A stretch of 64,000 nt of DNA from an uncultured Winogradskyella sp. (GCF_947495255.1 NZ_CANLYI010000008.1:1-64000), one strand, 5' to 3'; positions 18,773 to 28,478 are shown, counted from the stretch's first letter. Notes: a model not told the origin generated them from the sequence alone. Numbers and translations are program-made.

Positions 18773-21088
18773 TTACTTTTTTATTAACTTCTTAGTTATA
18801 GTATGCGTTCCTGTAGATAATTTCACAAAATATACACCACTTTGAAATGGAGACACATTTATTTGATTCACTATATTAGAATCTAAATTACCTTTTACAA
18901 TTTCTTGACCTAATGTATTAAATATTGAATAATCAACTTTAGTATTTATATTAGTAAATTCTATATTTATAATATCATTTATTGGGTTAGGATATACCTT
19001 AATTGCATTATATAAATCAAAATCGTTAATACCTAATGCTTCTTCAGCTTTAAAAGTTATTGATTCTTCCGTACTAAAATCTCCACCAGAAATTAAAACA
19101 ATTCCATTCTCATCAGATAAAGAATAAGACCCATTTCCTGTGAAATTACCACAACATATACCATCTCCATAAGAATCAGAAATAGTAAATGTATAACATT
19201 CATTAAATACTGGAATTGTAATTATTTCTTGATATGTTATAGCGTCTCCATAGGTTGATGCAGGAATACTGCTTATAACTGTACCACTGCTATTTGTAAA
19301 TGTCCAAGAAGTTTCATAACCATAGTTATCTGTTATAAGATCCAATGTTAAGGTTGATGTAGCATAAGAAGGAGAAATATCAAAATTAAAGCCAGATGCA
19401 TCATTAGTTGTATTCTCATCTGATGTTCCATTTGGATTAGAAACATTTATAGTAAAGGCATGACTACCTGAGGCTAAATCTGAATATGCAGGAGTTGCAA
19501 CCACTTCGCTTGAGCCACTAGCCAAATTACCAGTCCATGAAACCACAGTTGGTGTTTCAGAGTCTAAATAATAAGATACAGTCGCAGACGTTAATGCCAA
19601 ATTTCCAGGATTTGTTAATGTAACTTGTGGTGAAAAATCTTCTCCGCAAAGTTCTACGCTATTTGAGCCTGAACTTACAGTCGCATCATTATCATAAGTC
19701 TGAAGCGTTGGGTATTGACCAATTGTAGCTACACCAGAATTTGTTGGATCTAACCATTCCTTAAGTCTAGTTGCTGAAGTACTACCATAATCCCAGGCAA
19801 CACCAAATCTTCCATAAAAATCATATTGTCCATTATTAGAAGTTCCGCTACAAGCCGCAACACCACCAGATAGCATTCCTATTAATTCTCCACTTTCATT
19901 AAATAAACCAGATCCAGATGACCCTTGTTCAGTAACACCTAACTCCCACTCTGTGATATACCACATCTGTGTGTTTGCGTTTCCGTTAAAATTTACAACG
20001 TTTCTTGCCGCACCATCATCATCTCTGCACGCTTTTTGTATATCTCCACTTGGGTGATGTACTCCAAAATTAACTACTGGTGTTTGCGTAGTAGAATTAT
20101 TCCAACCTGCCCAAACCACGTCTGGATTATTGTTAAAAAAACTCGTATCAGTAATTTCTACTAACTCCATATCTGATTGTGAGCTATTTGCTCTTAAAGT
20201 AGCTCCACTTACAGTTTGATCATAAGAACCATTTGGGCTACTTGCCGTTGTACTGCAAGATGGTGTTGGACTTCTCCAGTTAAATCTAAATGCCCAACTA
20301 CCTTCACCTCCACTACAGTGATTAGCCGTAATAAAATAAGGCGTACCATCATTATTAGTATTATTAACTAAAGTACCAGAACAAAAACCTGAACCTCCCG
20401 TTACTAGCATACCTGCCGCTTTCTTTACATTCTCTTTTATAGTATTTAAACCATAAGGATCCGTAGTTGGCGAGATATCACAATCAACATCTTGATTACA
20501 GTTACCAGAATCACCTAAAGCTTTTTGGTAAGACTTAGCAGTTCTGTAACCGTGTACAACTGAACCTACCACAATATTAGCTGTACCACTTACATTTGCT
20601 GGTTGGTAATATTCTATAATAGCTTCATTGCCTTCTACCATCCAAGTTCCTAAAACATTCTCATCGTTATTATTATAATGTGTAAATGGTCTTAATAAAT
20701 CAGTTTTATCACTATTATAAACATAGAGTTTAGCGCCTTCTGGAATGTTAAAAACATCGAACATAAAGTTTAATGAATATGCGTTTTCAGAAGTGTATGC
20801 CATTCTCCAAATTCGGTCACCGTTTTCTAAGGTTGTCCACTCACCTACACTATTAAAATTATGACCAACATATAATTGATGTCCAAATCTCCAAGGAATA
20901 GATTTGTTTTTATCATTGATTTTATCTTCATTCTGAAGTTTTTTCAAATCAAAAGATTGAAGTTCAAAAGGGACCAAACTCGTTAAGTTTTTTTGATGCC
21001 AACTAGGTGGTTTAATATCTTCTGGGATTTGTTGTGCAAAAGATAAAATGGTGATAAATAATAAAGGGACTAGTAATTTTACTTTCAT
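18773..21088 (-). CDS. Secreted trypsin-like serine peptidase (lysyl-endopeptidase type) with T9SS tail
   Basis: This 771-residue precursor has a signal peptide (ILSFAQ), a propeptide of ~190 residues, and a chymotrypsin-fold peptidase domain with His in TANHCS, Asp in SQSDMELVEI and Ser in EQGSSGSGLF, arranged as in lysyl endopeptidase and related S1 enzymes. A CARDB-like beta domain (about residues 470-570) and a second beta domain follow. The last ~80 residues (VYPNPINDIINIEF to ITKKLIKK) are a type A T9SS sorting domain. It should be secreted or bound to the cell surface and degrade external protein. Confidence 0.9.
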   Translation of the reverse strand: MKVKLLVPLLFITILSFAQQIPEDIKPPSWHQKNLTSLVPFELQSFDLKKLQNEDKINDKNKSIPWRFGHQLYVGHNFNSVGEWTTLENGDRIWRMAYTSENAYSLNFMFDVFNIPEGAKLYVYNSDKTDLLRPFTHYNNNDENVLGTWMVEGNEAIIEYYQPANVSGTANIVVGSVVHGYRTAKSYQKALGDSGNCNQDVDCDISPTTDPYGLNTIKENVKKAAGMLVTGGSGFCSGTLVNNTNNDGTPYFITANHCSGGEGSWAFRFNWRSPTPSCSTTASSPNGSYDQTVSGATLRANSSQSDMELVEITDTSFFNNNPDVVWAGWNNSTTQTPVVNFGVHHPSGDIQKACRDDDGAARNVVNFNGNANTQMWYITEWELGVTEQGSSGSGLFNESGELIGMLSGGVAACSGTSNNGQYDFYGRFGVAWDYGSTSATRLKEWLDPTNSGVATIGQYPTLQTYDNDATVSSGSNSVELCGEDFSPQVTLTNPGNLALTSATVSYYLDSETPTVVSWTGNLASGSSEVVATPAYSDLASGSHAFTINVSNPNGTSDENTTNDASGFNFDISPSYATSTLTLDLITDNYGYETSWTFTNSSGTVISSIPASTYGDAITYQEIITIPVFNECYTFTISDSYGDGICCGNFTGNGSYSLSDENGIVLISGGDFSTEESITFKAEEALGINDFDLYNAIKVYPNPINDIINIEFTNINTKVDYSIFNTLGQEIVKGNLDSNIVNQINVSPFQSGVYFVKLSTGTHTITKKLIKK

Positions 21089-21200
21089 AAGGAATATTTT
21101 AATAAGTGCTAAAATTAATGATTTAAATACAATGTTTTCAAAATTAACACCAAATGAATAGCATATGCTGAAGATATCGTAATTAATATTAAGGATAATG

Positions 21201-21227
21201 AAATGGAATAGAGAGCTCTATCCATTT
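21201..21227. repeat. 12-bp-arm inverted repeat in intergenic region
   Basis: AAATGG-a-ATAGAG and CTCTATCCATTT form a 12-bp palindrome with one bulged A and only two central bases. It lies between the 3' end of the E1 gene and the start of the peptidase gene, both on the minus strand. No T-run follows, so it is either a weak terminator or a protein-binding site. A 10-bp direct repeat, TCAAAGTAAA, occurs beside it at 21229 and 21256. Confidence 0.55.
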
Positions 21228-21326
21228 ATCAAAGTAAACGAACCATATGCACTTTTCAAAGTAAATTATACGTAACCGTATTTTGTATCTACTAAAATCG
21301 AATTTTAATCTACAAATAAACAGAAG

Positions 21327-23327
21327 TTAGTACGCCAATACATCTCTCAAAGCATTTTCAAACTTTCCTTTAGCCATATACTGGTTTTCTAATTGACCAA
21401 TAAACGGAATTGGAGTTTCCATACTGGCAACACGCTTAACTGGAGCGTCTAAATATTCAAAACATTCTTCCATTAATAGTGCCGATAAATCACTTGATAT
21501 ACCTCCAAACAGAGAGTCTTCTTGAAGAATAATAGCTCTTCCTGTCTTTTTAACAGAGTTTATAATAGCATCCTTATCTAAAGGCTGTAAAGTTCTTAAA
21601 TCTATTAAATCTGCTGAAATATCAGCGTTTTTTTCTAATGTTTCTAAAGCCCAATGAACTCCTGCTCCATAAGTGATAATAGTAACATTTTCACCTACTT
21701 TTAATTGAGCAGCTTTACCAAATGGAATAGTAAAATAATCTGTTGGAACCTCTTGTCTAATGCTTCTATATAATGCTTTGTGCTCAAAGAATAATACAGG
21801 ATTTGGATCATTAATTGCTGTTGCTAGTAATCCTTTTGCATCATAAGGAAACGCAGGATATACAACCTTTAGACCTGGTGTTTTAGTAAACCAAGCTTCG
21901 TTTGTTTGCGAGTGAAATGGTCCTGCTGCAACACCTCCACCACAAGGCATTCTTACCACAATATCTGCTTGTTGCTCCCATCTGTAATGAGATTTTGCTA
22001 AATAATTTACAACCGGATTAAAGCCTGATGTTACAAAATCTGCAAATTGCATTTCTACAACCGATTTAATGCCAGAAATAGATAATCCCATTGCCGTTTC
22101 AACAATTGCCGATTCACAAATAGGTGTATTTCTAACACGTTCTTTTCCAAAGTCTTCAAGAAAACCTTCGGTAATTTTAAAAACACCACCATATTCTGCA
22201 ATATCCTGCCCCATAATAACAAGGTCGCTGTGTCTCTCCATAGATTGTTTTAAGCCTTCAGAAATAGCATCGATTAATCGTAAATCTTCAACTTTATTAT
22301 TTGGCTTAAACTCCTTATAGTCAAATGATTTATAGACATCAGTCAACTCAGTAGTTTCATTTGGTATAATCTCTGGTTCTGCGTTTGCGGATATTAAAGC
22401 TGCATCTATTTCAGCCTTTATTTCTGAAGTATAAGTCTCATCTGTAGCAGGACTTAAAATCTTTTTACTGTATAAATAACTTCTAAAATTGTCTAAGGGG
22501 TCTTTTGCTTCCCACTCATCCATTAATTCTTTTGGAACATATTTAGTTCCACTTGCCTCTTCGTGCCCTCTTCTTCTAAACGTTTTAAATTCTATTAAAA
22601 TAGGTCGTGGACGTTTTCTTATACTCTCTGCAAGTTTCTGAACCTTTGTATAGGTCTCAATAACATTATTACCGTCTAAAATAAAAGATTCAATGCCATA
22701 ACCTTTACCTCTATCAGCTAAATTTTTGCAATGATATTGCTCATTGGTAGGCGTAGAAAGTCCATATCCATTATTTTCAATACAAAATATCACAGGTAAT
22801 TGCCAAACAGAAGCAACATTTAACGCTTCATGAAAATCACCTTCACTCGTTCCGCCTTCTCCTGTAAAAACAGCAGTTACTTTACCATTTTTCTTTAATA
22901 AATTGGCTAAAGCAATACCATCTGCAACACCTAATTGTGGTCCTAAATGAGAAATCATTCCAACAAGATTATACTCTTGTGTGCCAAAATGGAAAGAGCG
23001 ATCTCTACCTTTTGTAAATCCGCTTGCTTTTCCTTGCCATTGACAAAATAAACGATGTAACGGAATCTCTCGAGTAGTAAACACACCAAGATTTCTATGC
23101 ATTGGTAAGATGTATTCGTTTGGCTCTAAAGCCATAGTTACACCAACTGATATAGCTTCTTGGCCTATGCCAGAAAACCATTTAGAGACCTTACCTTGAC
23201 GCAATAGAATGAGCATTTTCTCTTCTATTAATCGAGGTTTAAGCATATTATAATAGAGTTCTAATAACGTTTTGTTATCTAGATTTCTTTTGTCGTAGGT
23301 TATGTTACTTTTTGTGATTGTTGGCAT
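21327..23327 (-). CDS. 2-oxoacid dehydrogenase E1, fused alpha and beta subunits
   Basis: This protein of about 666 residues joins both halves of the heterotetrameric E1. The alpha part (about 1-330) holds the thiamine diphosphate site (GEGGTSEGDFHEALN to ENNGYG) and the GIGQEA and RGHEEASG motifs. The beta part (about 345-666) holds GQDIAEYGGVFKIT, ESAIVETAMGLS and the C-terminal transketolase domain. It decarboxylates a 2-oxoacid, probably branched-chain or pyruvate, and passes the acyl group to a lipoyl E2 encoded elsewhere. The frame is open further upstream, but the first ~49 residues are unrelated to the family, so I use the ATG at 23327. Confidence 0.9.
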   Translation of the reverse strand: MPTITKSNITYDKRNLDNKTLLELYYNMLKPRLIEEKMLILLRQGKVSKWFSGIGQEAISVGVTMALEPNEYILPMHRNLGVFTTREIPLHRLFCQWQGKASGFTKGRDRSFHFGTQEYNLVGMISHLGPQLGVADGIALANLLKKNGKVTAVFTGEGGTSEGDFHEALNVASVWQLPVIFCIENNGYGLSTPTNEQYHCKNLADRGKGYGIESFILDGNNVIETYTKVQKLAESIRKRPRPILIEFKTFRRRGHEEASGTKYVPKELMDEWEAKDPLDNFRSYLYSKKILSPATDETYTSEIKAEIDAALISANAEPEIIPNETTELTDVYKSFDYKEFKPNNKVEDLRLIDAISEGLKQSMERHSDLVIMGQDIAEYGGVFKITEGFLEDFGKERVRNTPICESAIVETAMGLSISGIKSVVEMQFADFVTSGFNPVVNYLAKSHYRWEQQADIVVRMPCGGGVAAGPFHSQTNEAWFTKTPGLKVVYPAFPYDAKGLLATAINDPNPVLFFEHKALYRSIRQEVPTDYFTIPFGKAAQLKVGENVTIITYGAGVHWALETLEKNADISADLIDLRTLQPLDKDAIINSVKKTGRAIILQEDSLFGGISSDLSALLMEECFEYLDAPVKRVASMETPIPFIGQLENQYMAKGKFENALRDVLAY

Positions 23328-23435
23328 ATATTGAAATTTCGCTAATGAATCAAATGTAATTAAAATTGCCACAATAAACCATAATAGGCTCCAAATTGTC
23401 AATAAATTCGACCTAATATTTATCACTATTATTGT

Positions 23436-23443
23436 TAACTTTG
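23436..23443 (+). promoter_or_regulatory. -7 element for the dioxygenase gene
   Basis: TAACTTTG matches TAnnTTTG and lies 30 bp before the ATG at 23474. It sits inside the longer open frame that begins at a TTG (23432), which argues that the ATG is the true start. Confidence 0.5.
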
Positions 23444-23473
23444 TATATTGACAAAAATTTAAACAACAATCCA

Positions 23474-24424
23474 ATGGATAGAATACCTAGCGTAGATTTA
23501 AAGGATTTCATTTCTGAAGATCCAAAAAGAAAACAAAAGTTTATAGATGAGATAGGAAAGGCATATGAAGATATAGGTTTTGTTGCTTTAAAAGGGCATT
23601 TTTTAGATGACACTTTAGTTGACAATTTATATGGTGAAGTCAAAAATTTTTTCAACTTACCTTTAGAAGTAAAAGAAAGCTACGAAGTTCCAGGTATTGG
23701 AGGACAACGTGGTTATGTTTCTTTTGGTAAAGAAAGTGCCAAAGGAAAAAAAGAAGGTGATTTAAAGGAGTTTTGGCATTTTGGTCAGTATGTAGAAGAT
23801 GATGAAGAAAGACGCAAAGAATATCCTGAAAATGTTACGGTAAATGAATTAGCCGAATTTAATAAAGTAGGAAAACAAACCTACCAAATGTTAGAGAAGA
23901 CAGCAAAATATGTATTGCGAGCATTAGCACTTTATTTAAACTTGGAAGAAACTTATTTTGATAATTATATCCATAACGGAAATTCAATTCTAAGACCTAT
24001 TCATTACCCACCAATTACGCAAGAACCTAAAAATGCTGTAAGAGCTGCAGCACATGGTGATATTAATTTGATTACCTTATTAATGGGTGCCCAAGGACGT
24101 GGACTACAAGTGCAACGTAATGATGGCGAATGGATTGATGCTATTGCAGAACCAGACGAACTTATGATTAATGTTGGTGATATGTTATCTAGACACTCTA
24201 ACAATAAACTTAAATCAACGATTCACCGTGTAATAAATCCGCCTAGAGAACTTTGGGGAACATCGCGTTATTCTATGCCCTTTTTTATGCATCCTGTTAG
24301 TGAGATGAAATTAGATGTTTTAGAAAGCTGTATCGATGAAGATAATCCGAAGCAATATGAAGATATAACTGCTGGTGAATTCTTAAACGAGCGTTTAATC
24401 GAATTAGGACTTATAAAAAAATAG
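23474..24424 (+). CDS. Isopenicillin N synthase family 2-oxoglutarate/Fe(II) dioxygenase
   Basis: The ~316-residue protein has the non-haem dioxygenase N-terminal domain (IPSVDLKDF, GFVALKGH) and the 2OG-Fe(II) jelly roll, with iron ligands His and Asp in AAAHGDINLIT and a distal His in STIHRVINPP. Arg and Ser in RYSMPFF match the RxS motif that binds the 2-oxoglutarate carboxylate. Substrate is unknown; such enzymes hydroxylate or cyclise small molecules. It heads a run of plus-strand genes (SUI1, DUF1835, phosphorylase) and is divergent from the E1 gene. Confidence 0.85.
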   Translation: MDRIPSVDLKDFISEDPKRKQKFIDEIGKAYEDIGFVALKGHFLDDTLVDNLYGEVKNFFNLPLEVKESYEVPGIGGQRGYVSFGKESAKGKKEGDLKEFWHFGQYVEDDEERRKEYPENVTVNELAEFNKVGKQTYQMLEKTAKYVLRALALYLNLEETYFDNYIHNGNSILRPIHYPPITQEPKNAVRAAAHGDINLITLLMGAQGRGLQVQRNDGEWIDAIAEPDELMINVGDMLSRHSNNKLKSTIHRVINPPRELWGTSRYSMPFFMHPVSEMKLDVLESCIDEDNPKQYEDITAGEFLNERLIELGLIKK

Positions 24425-24463
24425 TTGACACTTTACAGTCAAAGAATACTGAAGACTTAAATA

Positions 24464-24793
24464 ATGGATTTACAAGATCAATTAAAAAATCTATTCCCAG
24501 ACCATAAAGAAGAACCTGCAGAGCAATCTGAAGACTCTAATAAAAAAATATGGCTGCAAGACGACCCTATAATTTGTAAATACGAAAAACGAAAAGGGAA
24601 ACCTATTACAATTCTTGAAGGTTATACAGGTGCTACCGAAGATTTTAAAAAATTAGCGAAAGAATTAAAAACGAAACTCAGTGTTGGTGGAAGTTTTAAG
24701 GACGACAAAATAATTATTCAAGGTGATTATAGAGACAAAATAATGGCTATGCTAAAAGAAAAAGGATTTAATGTAAAACGTGTTGGAGGTTAA
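24464..24793 (+). CDS. SUI1/YciH family translation initiation factor
   Basis: The 109-residue protein has a variable N-terminus and a C-terminal SUI1 domain: RKGKPITILEGYTGA, then LAKELKTKLSVGGSFKDDKIIIQGDYRDKI and a closing KGFNVKRVGG. This is the bacterial homologue of eIF1. In E. coli YciH is thought to affect initiation fidelity and stress translation. It follows the dioxygenase after 39 bp and precedes the DUF1835 gene by 5 bp, so the three are probably cotranscribed. Confidence 0.9.
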   Translation: MDLQDQLKNLFPDHKEEPAEQSEDSNKKIWLQDDPIICKYEKRKGKPITILEGYTGATEDFKKLAKELKTKLSVGGSFKDDKIIIQGDYRDKIMAMLKEKGFNVKRVGG

Positions 24794-24798
24794 ATTAT

Positions 24799-25731
24799 AT
24801 GATAAATAATGCTTTGCATATTACAAATGGTAGCGTACTTACCGACTACTTAAGAGAACTAGATTTTACTGAAGATATCCTCACTTGGCAAGAAATGCTT
24901 TGTGAAGGCCCAACAATTCCTAAAATAGACTCCGAAGAATTTTTTAAGCTTAGAGCCGATTTTCTCAATACCACTTATGATATTGATGTTGACCATATAG
25001 AGCTTCAAAAAGAGTTATCTATACTAGATAAGACAGACGATTATACCGAAATCAATTTATGGTTTGAATATGATTTGTTTTGCCACATAAACTTATTAGG
25101 TGTAATTAATTTACTTCATCAAAAGGAAATTGATAAACCTTTGTATCTTATTTGCAGTGGACGCATAAAAGGCGAAAAAAACCTTAAAGCATTAGGAGAA
25201 CTGAGTCCTGAGCAAATAAAGTCTCATTATAACAACAAAATTCTCCTAACTAAAGAAGATATTGATTTGGCAATAGCCCTATGGCGAACTTATTGCGGTA
25301 AAGATCATAATATCTTTAAACCCTATATCGTTAAAAATTCAAGTTTTAAATATTTAAGCAGTTGTTTAAAAGCACATTTAAAGCGTTTTCCACATCATTT
25401 AAGTGGTTTAGGTACACTTGAAGCTCATATTTTAAATCTTATAAAACAAAACGATGTAAAATCTGAAAATCACCTGTTAGGTTATTGTTTAAATTATCAA
25501 GGTTATTATGGCTATGGAGACATGCAACTTAAACGTAAGATTAAAGAATTAAATTTCTTTTTCGACAAAACAGAAAATGGTTTAGAGCTTAACAGAAAAG
25601 GACATGATGCCTTGTTAAAGCAATATAATTTTGCGAAAGAAGTCAATAACAACATGACTTACGGAGGCGTTAAGCGATTAGATTTTCAATTTAACGAAGA
25701 CCAGAATAAACTAATTAAAACTATTACCTAA
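24799..25731 (+). CDS. DUF1835 domain protein
   Basis: The 310-residue soluble protein opens with the DUF1835 pattern: LHITNGSVLTDYLRE, then WQEMLCEGPTI, then a helical domain with WFEYDLFCHINLL and a DUF3658-like C-terminal half with SCLKAHLKRFPHHLSGLGTLE. The biochemical role of the family is not known to me. Its stop codon overlaps the start of the phosphorylase gene by one base (TAATG), indicating translational coupling. Confidence 0.8.
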   Translation: MINNALHITNGSVLTDYLRELDFTEDILTWQEMLCEGPTIPKIDSEEFFKLRADFLNTTYDIDVDHIELQKELSILDKTDDYTEINLWFEYDLFCHINLLGVINLLHQKEIDKPLYLICSGRIKGEKNLKALGELSPEQIKSHYNNKILLTKEDIDLAIALWRTYCGKDHNIFKPYIVKNSSFKYLSSCLKAHLKRFPHHLSGLGTLEAHILNLIKQNDVKSENHLLGYCLNYQGYYGYGDMQLKRKIKELNFFFDKTENGLELNRKGHDALLKQYNFAKEVNNNMTYGGVKRLDFQFNEDQNKLIKTIT

Positions 25732-26603
25732 TGGCAATTAAAGATTCAGAACTTATATTAAATCCAGATGGTAGTGTTTACCATTTAAATTTAAAACCAG
25801 AAAATATTTCGGATACCATAATTTTTGTTGGTGATCAAGATAGAGTAGAAAAAATTACAAGACACTTTGACAGTGTAGATTTTAGCACTCAAAAGCGAGA
25901 ATTTAAAACGCAAACAGGTTATTATCAAGATAAACGATTAACTGTAATCTCTACCGGAATTGGTCCAGATAATATTGATATTGTATTGAATGAATTAGAT
26001 GCATTAGTTAACATCGATTTAGAAACACGTCAGCCTAAAAAAGAATTATCCAGTCTAAATATTATTAGAATTGGAACTTCTGGTTCATTACAGGCAGACA
26101 TTCCAGTTGATGCATTTTTAATAAGCACACATGGATTAGATATCAACGGTATGTTGCATTTTTATCAAATTGACGGTATTAGTAATCCAGAAGTTGAAGA
26201 TGAATTTATTAAACACACCAATTGGGATAAAAATAAAGCAAGACCAATCATTATTAAAAACAGCAAGTATTTAGAAAAGTATTTTGAAGGTGATAAAATC
26301 TTTAAAGGTATGACAGGTACAGCTGGTGGATTCTATGGTCCTCAAGGTCGTGTTTTACGTTTACCATTACAAGATTCCAATTTAAATGCAAAGTTAGATA
26401 ACTTTAGCTATAAAGATTTTAGGATTACAAATTTTGAAATGGAAACTTCTGTAATTTACGGACTTTCAAAATTACTAGGGCATGAAGCTTTATCTCTTAA
26501 TGCAATTATTGCAAATAGAGCTAATGGCGATTTTAGTAAAGACCCTAAAAAAACAATAGAAAAATTGATAGAATATGCTTTAGAGCGTATTGTAAATATA
26601 TAA
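25731..26603 (+). CDS. Nucleoside phosphorylase (uridine phosphorylase-like)
   Basis: This 290-residue member of the PNP/UDP phosphorylase family shows the phosphate-site glycine motif in IIFVGDQDRV, the STGIGPDN loop, RIGTSGSLQ, and the nucleoside-site NFEMETSVIYGLS with the conserved Glu-Met-Glu. It cleaves a nucleoside with phosphate to base plus pentose 1-phosphate, in salvage. Base specificity is not obvious; the family position suggests uridine. It is translationally coupled to the upstream DUF1835 gene. Confidence 0.88.
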   Translation: MAIKDSELILNPDGSVYHLNLKPENISDTIIFVGDQDRVEKITRHFDSVDFSTQKREFKTQTGYYQDKRLTVISTGIGPDNIDIVLNELDALVNIDLETRQPKKELSSLNIIRIGTSGSLQADIPVDAFLISTHGLDINGMLHFYQIDGISNPEVEDEFIKHTNWDKNKARPIIIKNSKYLEKYFEGDKIFKGMTGTAGGFYGPQGRVLRLPLQDSNLNAKLDNFSYKDFRITNFEMETSVIYGLSKLLGHEALSLNAIIANRANGDFSKDPKKTIEKLIEYALERIVNI

Positions 26604-26653
26604 ATGAAGCCTGCTTTGGCTCAAAATAGATACTGAAACAAGTTCAGCATAAA

Positions 26654-27529
26654 ATGAAAAAAGTAAACATTGGTGGAGTACCAGAACACTTTAATTTAGC
26701 TTGGTATTTAACTCTAAAAGATGGCGAATATAAAGCCGAAGATATTAATCTAAGATGGCACGATTATTACGGTGGAACTGGTGCAATGTGTAAAGCATTA
26801 CGTTCTGGTGAAATTGACATGGCTGTTATCTTAACAGAAGGCGTAATAAAAGATATTATAGATGGTAACCCATCTAAAATTGTGCAAACGTTTGTAGAAA
26901 CACCTCTAAACTGGGGAATTCACGTTGCTGCTGATTCTCCGTTTAAAACCATAGATGATATAAAAGGTACTAGAGCCGCAATCAGTAGATACGGTTCTGG
27001 CTCACATTTAATGGCTTATATTAATGCTAAAAATAATGGTTGGGATTTAGAAAAAGACCTCAATTTTGAAGTTATAAAAAACCTAGATGGAGCAATTGAA
27101 GGACTTACCGAAGGTAAAGCTGATTATTTTATGTGGGAGAAATTCACAACAAAACCTATTGTAGATGATGGTGTTTTTAGACGAATAGGTAATTGTCCAT
27201 CACCTTGGCCATGCTTTGTTATTGCTGTTAGAGAGGACTTTATTGAAAATAATGCCACAGAATTAAAGACCATCTTAAACATTATTAACCAAACTACAGC
27301 TGAATTTAAATCTATCCCAAGCATAGATAAAACTATCGCAAATAGATACGAACAAGAATTAGAAGATGTACAAGAATGGTTGTCGTTAACTGAATGGTCG
27401 CAAAGCGTAATAGACAAAAAAACCATTCAAAACGTACAGAACCAGTTGTTTGATTTAAATATTATACCTAGAACAGTTGATTATAAAGAGTTAATTTACG
27501 AAATCGAACAACTAAACACAAATAACTAG
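26654..27529 (+). CDS. Cytoplasmic type 2 periplasmic-binding-fold protein, orphan
   Basis: The 291-residue product looks like the substrate-binding part of NMT1/THI5-type or sulfonate-type ABC importers: IGGVPEHFNLAWYL, LRSGEIDMAVILTEG, FKTIDDIKGTRAAISRYGSGSHLM and a DYFMWEKFTTKP ligand-site segment. It lacks a signal peptide or lipobox, opening directly with MKKVNIGGVPEHF, and there is no permease or ATPase gene nearby. It may match the Ca3427-like group I recall from conserved-domain lists. A cytoplasmic enzyme or sensor that uses this fold is plausible; the ligand is unknown. Confidence 0.75.
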   Translation: MKKVNIGGVPEHFNLAWYLTLKDGEYKAEDINLRWHDYYGGTGAMCKALRSGEIDMAVILTEGVIKDIIDGNPSKIVQTFVETPLNWGIHVAADSPFKTIDDIKGTRAAISRYGSGSHLMAYINAKNNGWDLEKDLNFEVIKNLDGAIEGLTEGKADYFMWEKFTTKPIVDDGVFRRIGNCPSPWPCFVIAVREDFIENNATELKTILNIINQTTAEFKSIPSIDKTIANRYEQELEDVQEWLSLTEWSQSVIDKKTIQNVQNQLFDLNIIPRTVDYKELIYEIEQLNTNN

Positions 27530-27602
27530 TAATCAAATAGATAAGTTAAAAGGGTAAATAATTTAACAATGTCTTTTCAGATAGTTTAGCCTGATAATTT
27601 TT

Positions 27603-27629
27603 TTGATTTCAAAAAATTTTCTATATTTG
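27603..27629 (+). promoter_or_regulatory. Promoter of the small membrane protein gene
   Basis: TTG at 27603 and TATATTTG at 27622-27629 are separated by 16 bp, matching the Bacteroidetes housekeeping promoter pattern with a slightly short spacer. The -7 box ends 41 bp before the ATG at 27671. Confidence 0.55.
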
Positions 27630-27670
27630 AAATAAGCCTATTCTTACAACCAATCAATAATTAACCTAAT

Positions 27671-27859
27671 ATGATATTAACAATAGCGATAGTTCTAGCA
27701 TCATTAGTTGCCTTGAATTTTTTGTTATTAATATTTAGTTGTAACAAAACGCCTAAAAAAGTAGATAAAAGAGTTCCACCTTATTTAAAGGTAAAAAAGA
27801 CAACTACTTTAAAGCCCAATCGATTGGATTCTGGCCAACTAGCTCCAACTGGAAGTTAG
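27671..27859 (+). CDS. Small membrane protein or lipoprotein, 62 residues
   Basis: The peptide has an N-terminal hydrophobic helix (residues 2-23, LTIAIVLASLVALNFLLLIF) ending in a lipobox-like IFSC, then a Lys/Pro/Thr-rich tail. It has its own promoter match and an ATG in good context. The 3' 56 bp overlap the convergent ung gene tail to tail, so both cannot be freely changed there. Function unknown; similar short proteins are common in flavobacteria. Confidence 0.6.
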   Translation: MILTIAIVLASLVALNFLLLIFSCNKTPKKVDKRVPPYLKVKKTTTLKPNRLDSGQLAPTGS

Positions 27860-28478
27860 TTTTACTAAAATGCTTATTTCCAAACCAATATCCTCTATTT
27901 GCACTTAACGGAGAAGGGTGTCCACTTTCTAAAACGATATGTTTATTAGTATCAATTAACTTTATTTTCTTTTTAGCAAATCCACCCCAAAGTAAAAACA
28001 CAACATCTTGTTTTTCTTTACTAATAGTTTTAATTATCGCATCTGTAAATGTTTCCCAACCTTGTTTTTGGTGACTACCTGCTTGGTGAGCTCTCACTGT
28101 TAGTGTTGCATTTAATAGTAAAACACCTTGTTTTGTCCATGGCATTAAATTACCGCTTTTAGGATAAGGTATTCCCAAGTCAGTTTCGAGTTCCTTAAAT
28201 ATATTAACTAAAGAAGGCGGATGTTTTACGCCATCATTTACAGAAAAACACAATCCATTGGCTTGACCAACATCATGATATGGATCTTGACCAATAATTA
28301 CAACCTTAACATCGTTAAAATCACAATAATTAAACGCATTAAAAATCTCTAATTCTGGCGGAAAACACTCATGATTTTTATATTCATGCTTAACAAACGT
28401 CATAAAATCCTTAAAATAGGGTTTTTCAAATTCTGTTTCAAGACAATTTTCCCAGCTTTTATCAATCTTTAAGTTCAT
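27804..28478 (-). CDS. ung: Uracil-DNA glycosylase, family 1
   Basis: The 224-residue enzyme has the family 1 signature motifs: VVIIGQDPYHDVGQA with the catalytic Asp, the uracil-binding LLWGGFAKKK, and SGHPSPLSANRG with the catalytic His. It removes uracil from DNA as the first step of base excision repair. Length and motif order match E. coli Ung. Its 3' end overlaps the convergent small membrane protein gene. Confidence 0.95.
   Translation of the reverse strand: MNLKIDKSWENCLETEFEKPYFKDFMTFVKHEYKNHECFPPELEIFNAFNYCDFNDVKVVIIGQDPYHDVGQANGLCFSVNDGVKHPPSLVNIFKELETDLGIPYPKSGNLMPWTKQGVLLLNATLTVRAHQAGSHQKQGWETFTDAIIKTISKEKQDVVFLLWGGFAKKKIKLIDTNKHIVLESGHPSPLSANRGYWFGNKHFSKTNFQLELVGQNPIDWALK

Noticed and set aside
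23328..23474. N-terminal extension of the E1 protein
   Set aside because: The extra 49 residues are hydrophobic and unlike E1, and they cover the divergent promoter region; the ATG at 23327 fits the family.
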